Positions 40,070 to 50,400 of a DNA stretch of 64,000 nucleotides are shown here, in pieces. Origin of the DNA: Sphingobacteriia bacterium (GTDB lineage Bacteria > Bacteroidota > Bacteroidia > Bacteroidales > UBA7960). Position 1 is the stretch's first letter. Each line of letters begins with the position of its first letter. The stretch lies in contig JAABRR010000009.1 of NCBI GenBank assembly GCA_011390785.1, positions 1 to 64,000 of the forward strand, given 5' to 3'. Made by a program: the position numbers and the translations under genes. A model generated the notes under the pieces. That model saw only the letters and a list, made by a program, of their open reading frames with translations, did not search any database and was not told the DNA's origin.

Positions 40070-41408
40070 TCAATTCTTAATTATATTTTTGGTTACAACT
40101 GTATCACCCATATATATCCTGACAATAAAATATCTTTTTTGCCAATCGGGAAGGTAAATGGTATCTGCATTCGGTGTTGACAGATAGAGTTTGCCTGAAG
40201 AGTCGTATATTTCAACCTTATCAATTGGTTTAGCAGATATTAACCTTATATAATCGGTTGCCGGATTTTGATAGACCAAAACATAGGATTCGGCTAATTT
40301 TAACAGAATAAACTCAAACATCTCTGAGTGGTAGGTTTTGTCTCCTGCTACAGCACTATAACCAGATATTTCAAATTAGGAATTAAGTTATATAGTGTAA
40401 ATGATACCAGATGTGTAGGTCGCATCCACAAGTATCGAGTCATTGGTTCCGAGCTGCATTGAATCAGGAAGTTCTATTACAGGCAGTTCAGCAACATGAA
40501 GAAAAACTGAATCGTTAGTGAAGCAGCTATGCTCATTTTCTACAGTGAGAATATAGTTCCCGGGCTGTGTTATAAGTATTGACCGGCTAGAATCTCCCGT
40601 ATTCCAGAGATAGGAGTTAAACCCTTCGGCAACCGACAATTTGTGGCCAAAACAGACTGTGGTTTCCAAACCCAGATCCAATACCGGAGAAGGTAAAACG
40701 GTTACCTGTTTCCTTATGGTATCTGTTCGGTATGGATAGAATGCCAGCAGGGTTACATCATATTCACCCGGTTCATCAAAAGTGTAATAAGGTTGAAGTG
40801 CCGTGGAAAAATTTTCTGGTCCGAAATCCCACCTGACAGAATCCAGGCCTGCTTCGTTAGTAACTTTAAAATGCACTGGTTCACCGCTACAAGGTTTTGG
40901 AAATGAAAAAGATGTTTTAAAGAAATAATTCTGGATGAATGTGGGTGTGGGGGCAATAAATGCATCAGTCCCTCCAAGATACAAACCCAGTTCGCTCGCA
41001 ATGATTGAATTCGCCGGATCATTGGGGTTTTCGATAATTCCCAGATATTTGGTTCCATCAGCTTGCCCAGATCCCTTGGTAATATAGATTTTCCCATCAG
41101 GAGCCAGTTGCATTTCATAAAAATCACTAGCCATGGGACTAAGTATCAAGCTTTTCAAATTTAATATTTCTTCGTAAGATTCTCCCCTGATATCAAATTG
41201 GTATAATCCATTTTCTCCACTTAGATTAGCATACAAATATTTCGAATCAGGCGAAAACTCAAGACCCCCGCCACCCCAACTTAAATCGTAATTTGGAAAA
41301 ATTAAAGGATTGCTCAGCTTTCCTGTGAAATTATAGATATTGCAAAAGAAAAAACAAGGGCAGTGATAAAAAGTGGTTTCGTCATCAGCCGGATTTATTT
41401 GCTTATTG
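40070..41408 (-). pseudogene. Decayed PKD-domain/T9SS secreted protein (N-terminus missing, C-terminus in a separate ORF)
   Basis: ORFs 40388-41236 (PKD VRWDFGPENFSTALQPYYTFDEPGEYDVTLLAFYP) and 40070-40321 (VYQNPATDYIRLI...NIIKN tail). The reading frame continues upstream of 41236 to about 41408 with no credible start. Confidence 0.65.
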
Positions 41409-41675
41409 TAAAGGCATCAAATGTAAATGTTTTTTTTATTTGTTAAGATTTGTTTGCAAAAAAATTAAAGACGGATATAATTATTTGAAAAATAAGTCAT
41501 TAATATATTATGGTTTTACGGTAACATACGTTAAGGAAACAAAAGTTCAAACTATATAAAAAAAGAAATATTTTTGCCCTTGTAATACTATTGCGGAAAA
41601 CATTTAGGTCCTTTACCCACAACAATCCGATTTAAAAACAACAAAATTGTTCCATTTAAAAAATCCGATCTATCT

Positions 41676-42305
41676 ATGAAAAAACCAGCCATTACAGGAA
41701 TTTTGATCCTGTTCATCTTTGCGGCAATTGCCGGGGAAAACACATCCATCGCAGAGATTTCTGAAAATACCAGTACTGATGCAACTATAATGGATGAAGT
41801 AGCAATGCCTGCTTCTTATATAGGACTATCCTCAGGGATCAATTTTGGAGGTATGGTTGCCATAACAGGCGATTTTGGGCTAAGTCAGAAAACTTCGATT
41901 GCTCCATCGCTTGGTTTGGGGGCTTGGGGCTACAAACTGGGGCTTGATTTTAGGTTTTACCGTACTCAGTCTGTTGGCCGATTTTTTTCACTTGGTATCG
42001 GTAGATCAACCGGATTGCCTGAACCTCTCGAAATTGAAGCAGCTACTACCAGAGTTTCCAGTGGCGAAGAAGTTAGCATTAAATATGATCCGGTAAACAA
42101 TCTTAATCTGGGAATGGGTTATGCCTGGAAAATTGGAACCCGTTCCCGATTTGTGCTCGATTTCGGATATGCCATAAAAATTACACCCGGTGATGGTTAC
42201 GAAGTACTAAGTGGAGAAACCCTCAACGATGCATCAAAGATGGCGATGTCATGGTTAAGGCCGGGGGGATTAAGATTGGGACTGGGAATACATCTTGGAC
42301 TTTAA
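41676..42305 (+). CDS. Hypothetical exported beta-barrel-like protein
   Basis: Signal peptide and alternating beta-strand pattern (YIGLSSGINFGGMVAITGDFGLS...LRLGLGIHLGL). Confidence 0.55.
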   Translation: MKKPAITGILILFIFAAIAGENTSIAEISENTSTDATIMDEVAMPASYIGLSSGINFGGMVAITGDFGLSQKTSIAPSLGLGAWGYKLGLDFRFYRTQSVGRFFSLGIGRSTGLPEPLEIEAATTRVSSGEEVSIKYDPVNNLNLGMGYAWKIGTRSRFVLDFGYAIKITPGDGYEVLSGETLNDASKMAMSWLRPGGLRLGLGIHLGL

Positions 42306-42362
42306 AAAAACTTCTCTTTTGTGAAATAGTTTTTTATACCTATATCCGTTTTTATAGCATTT

Positions 42363-42868
42363 TTGGTGGTATTATCATTGCCCTTGCAGGTGAAAAGCCA
42401 ACCCCCATTTAATCTAGAATGGTACAGTATAAAGACGCCTCACTATAGAATTGTTTTTCATGATGGTTTGCAGGACAAAGCGCTTGAAACTGCTGCCATT
42501 ATGGACCATGTATGGGAGATCGTACCCGATATTTATTCCGTTAAACCCGCACCAATAAGCCTGTATCTCAACAGCCTGACCACCACCCCCAATGCCTGTG
42601 TTACCCTTGCCCCACACCATATGCATTATTATTTGCACCCGCCACAAAATGCCAATATGCTGGGTAGTGCCGACTGGGAAATCTGTTTTTTGATTACAGA
42701 AATGGGCAAACGGCAGGCCATACCGAAGCTTTCCAATCCTATGGCGTGGATTTGTTGTTTGATCTTCACTTTTTCAGGTTCCCGGCCGAAATCGATCTGG
42801 GTATCCGCCTTGTAAGCACCACCGAAGAAAGCTATCAGCCGGAATTTATCTTCTTTCAGCGATTTTGA
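42363..42868 (+). pseudogene. Internally deleted remnant of a TolB-propeller/outer-membrane-type protein
   Basis: N-terminal FNLEWYSIKTPHYRIVFHDGL...NACVTLAPHHMHYYLHPPQN runs into another frame encoding SYGVDLLFDLHFFRFPAEIDLGIRLVSTTEESYQPEFIFFQRF*. Confidence 0.6.
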
Positions 42869-42928
42869 TAATGCAACGTTAGTGCATAAAAAAGCAATTC
42901 AAACTTCTGGCAAGCATGGTGAGTTTTC

Positions 42929-43627
42929 TCAGGAATTTGCCTTATGATCATAAATTATATAAGCAATGTAAATTACCAGGCTTATTCCTGTTGTCCATAT
43001 CAGACCGGTTTTCAGACGATCAGTATCTTCACCAAAATAAGCCACAAGTGCTGCAAGGGGAATGATACCGGCCAGTGTGGCTCCTATATATTTCAGGTAA
43101 CCCATCCGTAAAACACCGCCAACAAAACTAATAGCATCATTGGATAAAACCGGGGCCAGCCTTGTAATAACCACTGCCCATAGGCCGTATTTGTTTACAT
43201 AAAGCTCCAGTTTCTCTTTTTTGCTTTCTCCAATAAGTCTGTCAATGGCCACCTCTCCCAGAAATCTTCCAATGATGTAACCTACCGATGAAGCAACAAA
43301 TATAGCCAGTACAGAAATGACGGCGCCCCAGAATGGTCCATAGGCCAGCACTGCAACCACCATCAACAGAAAGGAAGGAATTACAATTAAAAACATTTGC
43401 AGGGTCATGGCTACAACAATTATGATTGGTCCCCAGATACCCCACTCATTAACCCAGTTTGATATGCGTCTTTCGTTATTGCTGGTGAGTACTTCATAGG
43501 CTTCCTTTACAAAATTTTTAAAATCAGGAATTAGGAAATAAATCGCAATGATTCCCAATATCAAAATGCCACTAACAATTAAGGGCCATCTGGATTGAGA
43601 GTTTTTTGTTTTATTTCTTTTTGTCAT
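42929..43627 (-). CDS. VTT-domain (TVP38/TMEM64/DedA-like) membrane protein
   Basis: WGPIIIVVAMTLQMFLIVIPSFLLMVVAVLAYGPFWGAVISVLAIFVASSVGYIIGRFLG. Confidence 0.85.
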   Translation of the reverse strand: MTKRNKTKNSQSRWPLIVSGILILGIIAIYFLIPDFKNFVKEAYEVLTSNNERRISNWVNEWGIWGPIIIVVAMTLQMFLIVIPSFLLMVVAVLAYGPFWGAVISVLAIFVASSVGYIIGRFLGEVAIDRLIGESKKEKLELYVNKYGLWAVVITRLAPVLSNDAISFVGGVLRMGYLKYIGATLAGIIPLAALVAYFGEDTDRLKTGLIWTTGISLVIYIAYIIYDHKANS

Positions 43628-44065
43628 ATTGTATCCGAAATATTTATGGAGTTTAGGGATTAAACAATATTAACAGGGTTAAGTTGATGTTATATACTGC
43701 AAAAGTACATATTGAAAAGGTTTTATAATTCATGAAAGGTATCTTTTGCTTCCTTGATTATACCTGTAAGGGCTTATGTAATTATCAGTTTCTTCATTAT
43801 AATAACGATCCCGGAAACCCGTCAAGCATTATCAATAATGAATTGAATAAAAATAATTCACTCCTTCTCTATTCACGAAACAGGTTATAGATAGAGAATT
43901 CAAACGGAATAAGTCGTTACAACCCCTATACCGATAATTTTAAGAATTTCATGCCAGATAGCACGAAAAAAACCAAATCGGATACAATGCAATCAAAGAT
44001 ATCTGTAAGAATGCTTCCGGGAAATTTTATTTCATAAATGATATTTGCACTATATTTAAAATATT

Positions 44066-44319
44066 ACACTGCCGTCCGAAAGTTTAATTGAAAAAGTGCC
44101 TGAGAATGCTTTAATTTGAAAAGTCTGCCAAAACATTTTCAAATATGGCACTCTACAGGCGAAGTAAAAATACTATCAAACCGTTATTAAAATAAAAAAT
44201 TTGAATTCATGCCCAATCGTATTTTATGGGGTTCGGTGCAAAAGTATCAATCAGCTAAGGGTACACATAAATACAAGATATGGGATCAGTTTGTAGCTTT
44301 AATTTTCGGACAGCAGTGT
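44066..44319 (+). mobile_element. IS4-like element remnant / MITE-like deletion derivative
   Basis: Terminal inverted repeats ACACTGCCGTCCGAAAG...CTTTCGGACAGCAGTGT type (left 44066-, right ending 44319). Internal 39-aa ORF 44209-44328 MPNRILWGSVQKYQSAKGTHKYKIWDQFVALIFGQQCFN resembles an IS4-family transposase N-terminus. Confidence 0.6.
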
Positions 44320-44470
44320 TTTAACTAATGCTATTATTTGTGATTTTCGGTATAGCATTTTGGCGTTTTGCTGATTTTGTTATAGTAATTTGAATATTTT
44401 CTTAGCATCTGGTTTTTAAATCGGGCCTATTTTTACAGGTTATCTAATTAAAAAAGAAGATCAAGAATAT

Positions 44471-46051
44471 ATGTTGGTAAAAACCACAGGTTTCATTTCA
44501 GCAATACTATTTTGCGTAAACATCACCATACTGGCAATAAGTGTGAAAATGAATGGATTTGATAGTCAAACCCGCGTTTTGGTTACCGAATTTGGTGCCG
44601 TACCCAATGGCCAGGTTTTAAATACTGTAGCTATACAGGCCGCCATTGATTATGCATCGGAAGAGTTGAAGGGCGGAACAGTGGTCTTCCCCCAGGGCAA
44701 ATGGCTTTCCGGCAGCCTGATCCTGAAAAGTAACGTAACGCTTTACCTGGAAGAAGGAGCCATATTGCTGGGGAGTGTAAATCCCGATGATTATCAGAAG
44801 CTGGAAATGGAGGGTGCACCCATTGCGCGAAAAGCAGAGGACAATTCAAGGCTGGCATTACTGCTTGCATTCAATCAGAGCAACATTGCTGTCAAAGGCA
44901 GAGGTACCATTGATGGCCGGGGTCGTGAACTGGCTCTGACCATCGACAGCCTGCATCATACAGGTGAGAAAATCGACCCCAACTACAATACCTGGAGTAA
45001 CCGACCCTCTGAAACAGCACGTCCCAAGATCATAAATTTTATGATGTGCGATAATGTAAATATTGCTGATGTTACCATAAGAAATTCTGCCTGTTGGGTA
45101 CAAACCTACGAACTCTGCACCCATCTGACCATTGAAGGTATTACGGTTGAAAGTCGTGCATTTTGGAATAACGATGGAATAAATATCGTAGATTGCAAAA
45201 ATGTGGTTGTATCTGACTGCGACATTAATTCGGCTGACGATGGTATTTGCCTAAAATCATATTATCCGGGATACTACAACGATAGTATTCTGATAGAAAA
45301 TTGCACTGTTCGCTCCAGCGCCAGTGCTGTTAAGTTTGGCACAGCATCTATTGGCGGTTTTCGTAATGTGGTGATAAACAACATCCGTGTTTTTGATACA
45401 TTTCGCTCTGCCATAGCAATCGAAAGTGTTGATGGTGGCTTTATCGAAAATGTTACCGTTTCAAACATATTTGCAAGCAATACCGGCAATGCTCTTTTCA
45501 TAAGGCTGGGCCATAGATATGGAGAAAAGCCCGGTTCGATAAAAAATGTTACAATACGAAACATGGAAGTTCAGGTGCCTTTTGGCCGCCCCGACGAAAA
45601 CTATGACATGCGGGGGCCTGCCTTACCCTTTTTTCACAACCAGTTTCCAGCCCCAATCACTGGTATCCCCGATGCTGCCCTTGAAAACATTACCCTTGAA
45701 AACATTACCATTCGATATCCCGGCAGGGCTTCTAAAGGGATGGCCTATATTCCTTTATGGCGCCTGGATGAGGTCCCCGAAAAAATACAGGATTATCCGG
45801 AGTATTCCATGTTTGGTGAGTTGCCCTCGTGGGGATTTTATGTGCGCCATGTAAAGGGATTAACCATGAAAAACATTACCCTGAGACTTGATGATGAAGA
45901 CTACCGGCCTGCTATGATTTTTGACAACGTTTCAAATCTTAAGTTGGAAAAAATTGAATTGCCAGACTACAATCATGGGGAGATCATACTTAAAAACACC
46001 AATAGTATCCATCTGGATGATTATTTACGAAATACAACCTTAGAATTCTGA
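44471..46051 (+). CDS. Glycoside hydrolase family 28 (polygalacturonase-like)
   Basis: FGAVPNGQVLNTVAIQAAIDYASE; NNDGINIVDCKNVVVSDCDINSADDGICLKS; GH28 repeat pattern. Confidence 0.88.
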   Translation: MLVKTTGFISAILFCVNITILAISVKMNGFDSQTRVLVTEFGAVPNGQVLNTVAIQAAIDYASEELKGGTVVFPQGKWLSGSLILKSNVTLYLEEGAILLGSVNPDDYQKLEMEGAPIARKAEDNSRLALLLAFNQSNIAVKGRGTIDGRGRELALTIDSLHHTGEKIDPNYNTWSNRPSETARPKIINFMMCDNVNIADVTIRNSACWVQTYELCTHLTIEGITVESRAFWNNDGINIVDCKNVVVSDCDINSADDGICLKSYYPGYYNDSILIENCTVRSSASAVKFGTASIGGFRNVVINNIRVFDTFRSAIAIESVDGGFIENVTVSNIFASNTGNALFIRLGHRYGEKPGSIKNVTIRNMEVQVPFGRPDENYDMRGPALPFFHNQFPAPITGIPDAALENITLENITIRYPGRASKGMAYIPLWRLDEVPEKIQDYPEYSMFGELPSWGFYVRHVKGLTMKNITLRLDDEDYRPAMIFDNVSNLKLEKIELPDYNHGEIILKNTNSIHLDDYLRNTTLEF

Positions 46052-46092
46052 TTCGGTTAAACCTTATTTTAAATTTCAAATTACGAGTAAGA

Positions 46093-47442
46093 ATGAGATA
46101 TTTTAAAAGCATTATTGTTTCGACTTTCTTAATTTTTTTGTTTCCTGATTTTGATGTTCATGCCCAAAAGCCGCTGATGGATCATATTTTTGCTGCTGAT
46201 CCTTCGGCCCACATATGGCCCAATGATCCCAATACATTATGGCTATATACCTCACATGATATTCCGGGCACCAATCATCACGCAACCATGTTCGGGTACC
46301 ATGTATTTTCAACCACCGATCTGGTAAACTGGATCGATCATGGCAGGGTGTTGTCGGTGAATGATGTGGATTGGGCCGTTAGCCACGCCTGGGCCATTGA
46401 TGCGGTTTATCGCAACGGGCAGTATTACCTGGTGTATTGCATGATCGAAACGGCAACGGGTATGTTCAGAACCGGCCTGGCTGTAAGCGATTTGCCCCAG
46501 GGTCCTTTTACCGATATCGGTTTTATACAAGGGGTTGATTGGGGGCAGGACCCGGCTTTGTTTGTTGATGATGATAATACCCCATATCTATTCTGGGGAT
46601 CAGGAGGAAGATGCCATGCCGTGCAACTTACCGATGATTTGATGGCTGCCATACCCGAAACACGCGTAGAGCTTACCAGCCAGCTCCCTGACGTATTCGA
46701 AGGCCCCTGGGTGCACACTTACCAAGGAAAATACTACTTATCTTATCCGGGATTACCCAATGGTAACTGGCCGCAACATTACTATTATGCTGTAGCGGAT
46801 AAGCCGCTGGGTCCATACACCTACAAAGGGGTTTTTATTTCTGGCTTTACTGGGCAATCAGGTACTAATCACGGCTCGATTATTAAGTTTAAAGATCAAT
46901 GGATTGCCTTTTACCATGCAGCAATTGTATCAGGTGGCATGAGTGAAGTGCGCAATCTGATGGCCGATTTTCTTTTTTACAATGCCGATGGTAGCATACA
47001 GGAAATCGTGCCAGGCAACTTGAGTATTACCAACGGACAGGATACCCGGGTTAGCATATTATTGGAAGCTGAAAATGGAAAGGCCGCCGGGGGCAAACTG
47101 ACCGGAACACACGTAAGTAGTTCAACTACCGGCTATTCCGGCAGGGGCTATGTAACCGGTTTTGATGTAAGCCATGATAATGTATCGGTTCTGGCACAAG
47201 TGGCCAACGATTGCACTGCAAGGCTGATCGTTAGGTTGTCAGCCGATGATAACTTTACTGCCGATGTGCTTGTTGGTGTCAAAATGATGGACGGATGGGA
47301 AGGTACACCCATGAGGAAAACCAATGGATGGGAAGAAGTTGATCTTGGAATGATTGACTTGAAAGGCGGAGACAATATCATTAGATTCACATGTAAAAAA
47401 AATGTAAATTTGAAAGTTGACTGGTTTAAACTGGAGATGTAA
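46093..47442 (+). CDS. Glycoside hydrolase family 43-like with C-terminal CBM6-like module
   Basis: IFAADPSAHIWPNDPNTLWLYTSHD...DWGQDPALFVDDDNTPYLFWG...DVFEGPWVHTYQGKYYLSY; LEAENGKAAGG...LKVDWFKLEM. Confidence 0.85.
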   Translation: MRYFKSIIVSTFLIFLFPDFDVHAQKPLMDHIFAADPSAHIWPNDPNTLWLYTSHDIPGTNHHATMFGYHVFSTTDLVNWIDHGRVLSVNDVDWAVSHAWAIDAVYRNGQYYLVYCMIETATGMFRTGLAVSDLPQGPFTDIGFIQGVDWGQDPALFVDDDNTPYLFWGSGGRCHAVQLTDDLMAAIPETRVELTSQLPDVFEGPWVHTYQGKYYLSYPGLPNGNWPQHYYYAVADKPLGPYTYKGVFISGFTGQSGTNHGSIIKFKDQWIAFYHAAIVSGGMSEVRNLMADFLFYNADGSIQEIVPGNLSITNGQDTRVSILLEAENGKAAGGKLTGTHVSSSTTGYSGRGYVTGFDVSHDNVSVLAQVANDCTARLIVRLSADDNFTADVLVGVKMMDGWEGTPMRKTNGWEEVDLGMIDLKGGDNIIRFTCKKNVNLKVDWFKLEM

Positions 47443-47469
47443 CTATTCTGTTTACCAACACCTCTTCCA

Positions 47470-50400
47470 ATGATTAAACAGATTACAATAATATTTTTTT
47501 TTCTTACTATCTGCACTTTCTCCGGGTTGGCTTCTCAACCCGAAAGGTTATTATTTCAGGAGATAACATATGAGACAGGTTTGCCATTTGTCAGATGTTA
47601 TGGAATTTATCAGGACCCAAAGGGGTTTATATGGATGAGTTCCGATGTTGGATTGCACAGATATGACGGCAATGAATTCAAAAGCTACATCCATAACAAG
47701 GATGATGAAAACTCCTTGCGGGAGGGGAGGGTAAACTCAACATTTATTGATAGCAGGAATAATTTCTGGGTTGCTACAGCTTCAGGTGTTAATCGTTTTC
47801 TGGAAGATGAGAACCGGTTTATACCTGTACCTATGATATATGAGCCAATTGGTATATCCAGTGAGTCAGCGCTGCGATTTTTTGAAAATGAACAAAATGA
47901 ACTCTATCTTCATTGCCATTTCTCCATTTACAAGTATGACCCAGATGCCGAAATTTTTAATCGGATAATTACCAATATTAGGGAGATTGACCAGGCTGAT
48001 TTTGTTTTTGAATCGTTGATTCAGTCGGGTGAAAATTTTGTTTTAGCTACCAGTGGCCGGGGTCTGGTTGTTTTTAACACTTCAAAGCATACGTTTAAAA
48101 GCTACGGCAGTCAGCAGATCGGATCTATGGTTGTTAGTCGGATATTCAGAAGTTCTTCCGGGCAGTTATGGATGGGGACAGATAATGGATTGGTGCTAAT
48201 CGATCAAATGGTAGATCTTTTTTCTGAAAAAGAAGTAGATTTTAGAAAGATAGAGGCTACACTTCATACAAGAATTACCGCCATTGCTGAAGATCAACAG
48301 GGTTATATCTGGGCTGCGAGTGATGGAAAAGGAATATTTCGGATCGATCCTGAATCAATGGATGTAATTAATTACCAGCACAATGGTGAGCCTGGAAACA
48401 TAATGAGTAATAAAGCACTGCTACTTTACATTGATAATCAGAACAATCTCTGGACCTTTTTCGGCAATTATGGCTTTAATGTTGCCAACCTCAATTATAA
48501 GGGTATTTTTAGAACCTATACCAGCAGTGCCAAAAGTGACTACCGTTTATCAGGTGATATAGTTACCTCATTTGTTGAAAATGACAAAAATGATTTTTGG
48601 ATTGGGACAGATGGGCATGGATTGAATTATTTTGATACCAGGCAGGATAAATTCATCCATTTTTTTGCTGATCCAAACAATCCCAATAGTCTTACATCCA
48701 ATGTTATTCTCTCTCTATATCTGGATAGTAATAAAATCTTGTGGATCGGTACCTTTCAGGGCGGGGTAAACCGTTATGATACTGAACGGGGACAATTTGA
48801 TTCTTTCATCCATGACGAGTCAGCCCGAAATTGTATTAGTGGAAATGATGTAATGTCTATTCTGGAAGATGATGATGGCAATCTGCTTTTTCTCACCAAC
48901 TCCAACGGCTTGAATATTTACAATCGAAGTACAGGGGTTTTCAGAATTATCAATTCAAATATTCAGGATAAAAAGAAGCTTAGTCATAACGGAGGCACTG
49001 TTTTATTTAAAGATCATGCCGGGAATATCTGGATCGGTACATATTACGGTCTCAACCGGATGGATGCAAAAACCAGAGACATCACCAAATACATTCATGA
49101 TCCCAATGATCCAGAGTCAATCAGCACATATTCAATTGATTGTATCTTTGAAGACTCTCAAAAGAGAATTTGGGTGGGCACTCCCAAAGGCTTAAATATG
49201 TTGGATAACCAAAGAGGTATATTTAAACGTTTCACAACCCTTGATGGCCTGCCTGATGATCAGATCAACAGTCTCATTGAAGATGATTTCGGATATTTAT
49301 GGATGGGTACCAACAAAGGGCTTTCGAAATTAGATCTGAATACTTTTGAGATAAAAAATTATGGTGATAATTATAACCTACCAGGGCATGTATTGGTACC
49401 ACGGGCGGCCATGAAATCAAGCAATGGCCTGCTGTATTTTGGTGGAAACCGTGGTTTTACAACCTTCAATCCCAACCAGGAAAATTTTATCATAGATCAG
49501 GCTCCTCTCTATTTTACCGATTTTAAAATATTTGATGAATCGGTGAAACCATTGCAGCAATTGAATGGTAGAGTTATTCTAACAAAGGATATTTCCAACA
49601 CCCAATCGATTACCATTCAGAATGTTCACCGTAGTTTTTCATTGACATTTTCTTCACTCGACTTTGCCAAAATCAGAAAAGCAGAGTTTTTTTATATGCT
49701 CGAGGGTTTTGATAATGAATGGCGAAAAACCACCACTCCGAACCGAACACTTTATTACACCAACCTTAATCCTGGTAAATACCGTTTAATCGTAAGATCG
49801 AACCCCTACGAAACCGGAATTCATGAAGAAAGAGTAGAAATGAATATCAGGATACTACCACCCTGGTATCAAACCTGGTGGGCCTATCTTTCTTACCTGA
49901 TTCTTTTTGCTTTGATAATATGGACCATAGCAGTAGTTAGTCTCAACCGGATCAAACTAACTCATAGCCTGTTTATCGAAAAAACACAGAAAGAACGGGA
50001 GATAGAGATAGGCAAAATAAAGGATAATTTTTATACCAGCATCACACATGAGTTCCGAACACCCCTAACCCTGGTATTGGGCCCGCTCGAAACTATTATT
50101 GAGCGATATAAGCATGATGATTTTTTATCGAACCATATCCAGCTGATCAAAAAAAATACTACCCGCCTGCTGGTATTGATCAATGAGTTACTCGATTTTA
50201 AAAAGCTGGAAGCCAAAGCAATGCATCTGAAGGTGGAGGAGTACAATTTTTCGGAGTTTTTGACTCAGATAGCGCAGAATTTCAAATCTTACTCCAACAG
50301 CCGAAACATCAACTTTACCATCGAAATACCTGATAACAAAATCATCCTTTGGTTTGACCGCAATAAACTTGAGAAAGTTTTTTACAACTTGTTGTCCAAT

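Noticed and set aside
44209-44328. 39-aa ORF as a genuine small protein gene
   Set aside because: It overlaps the right terminal repeat and resembles a truncated IS4 transposase N-terminus.
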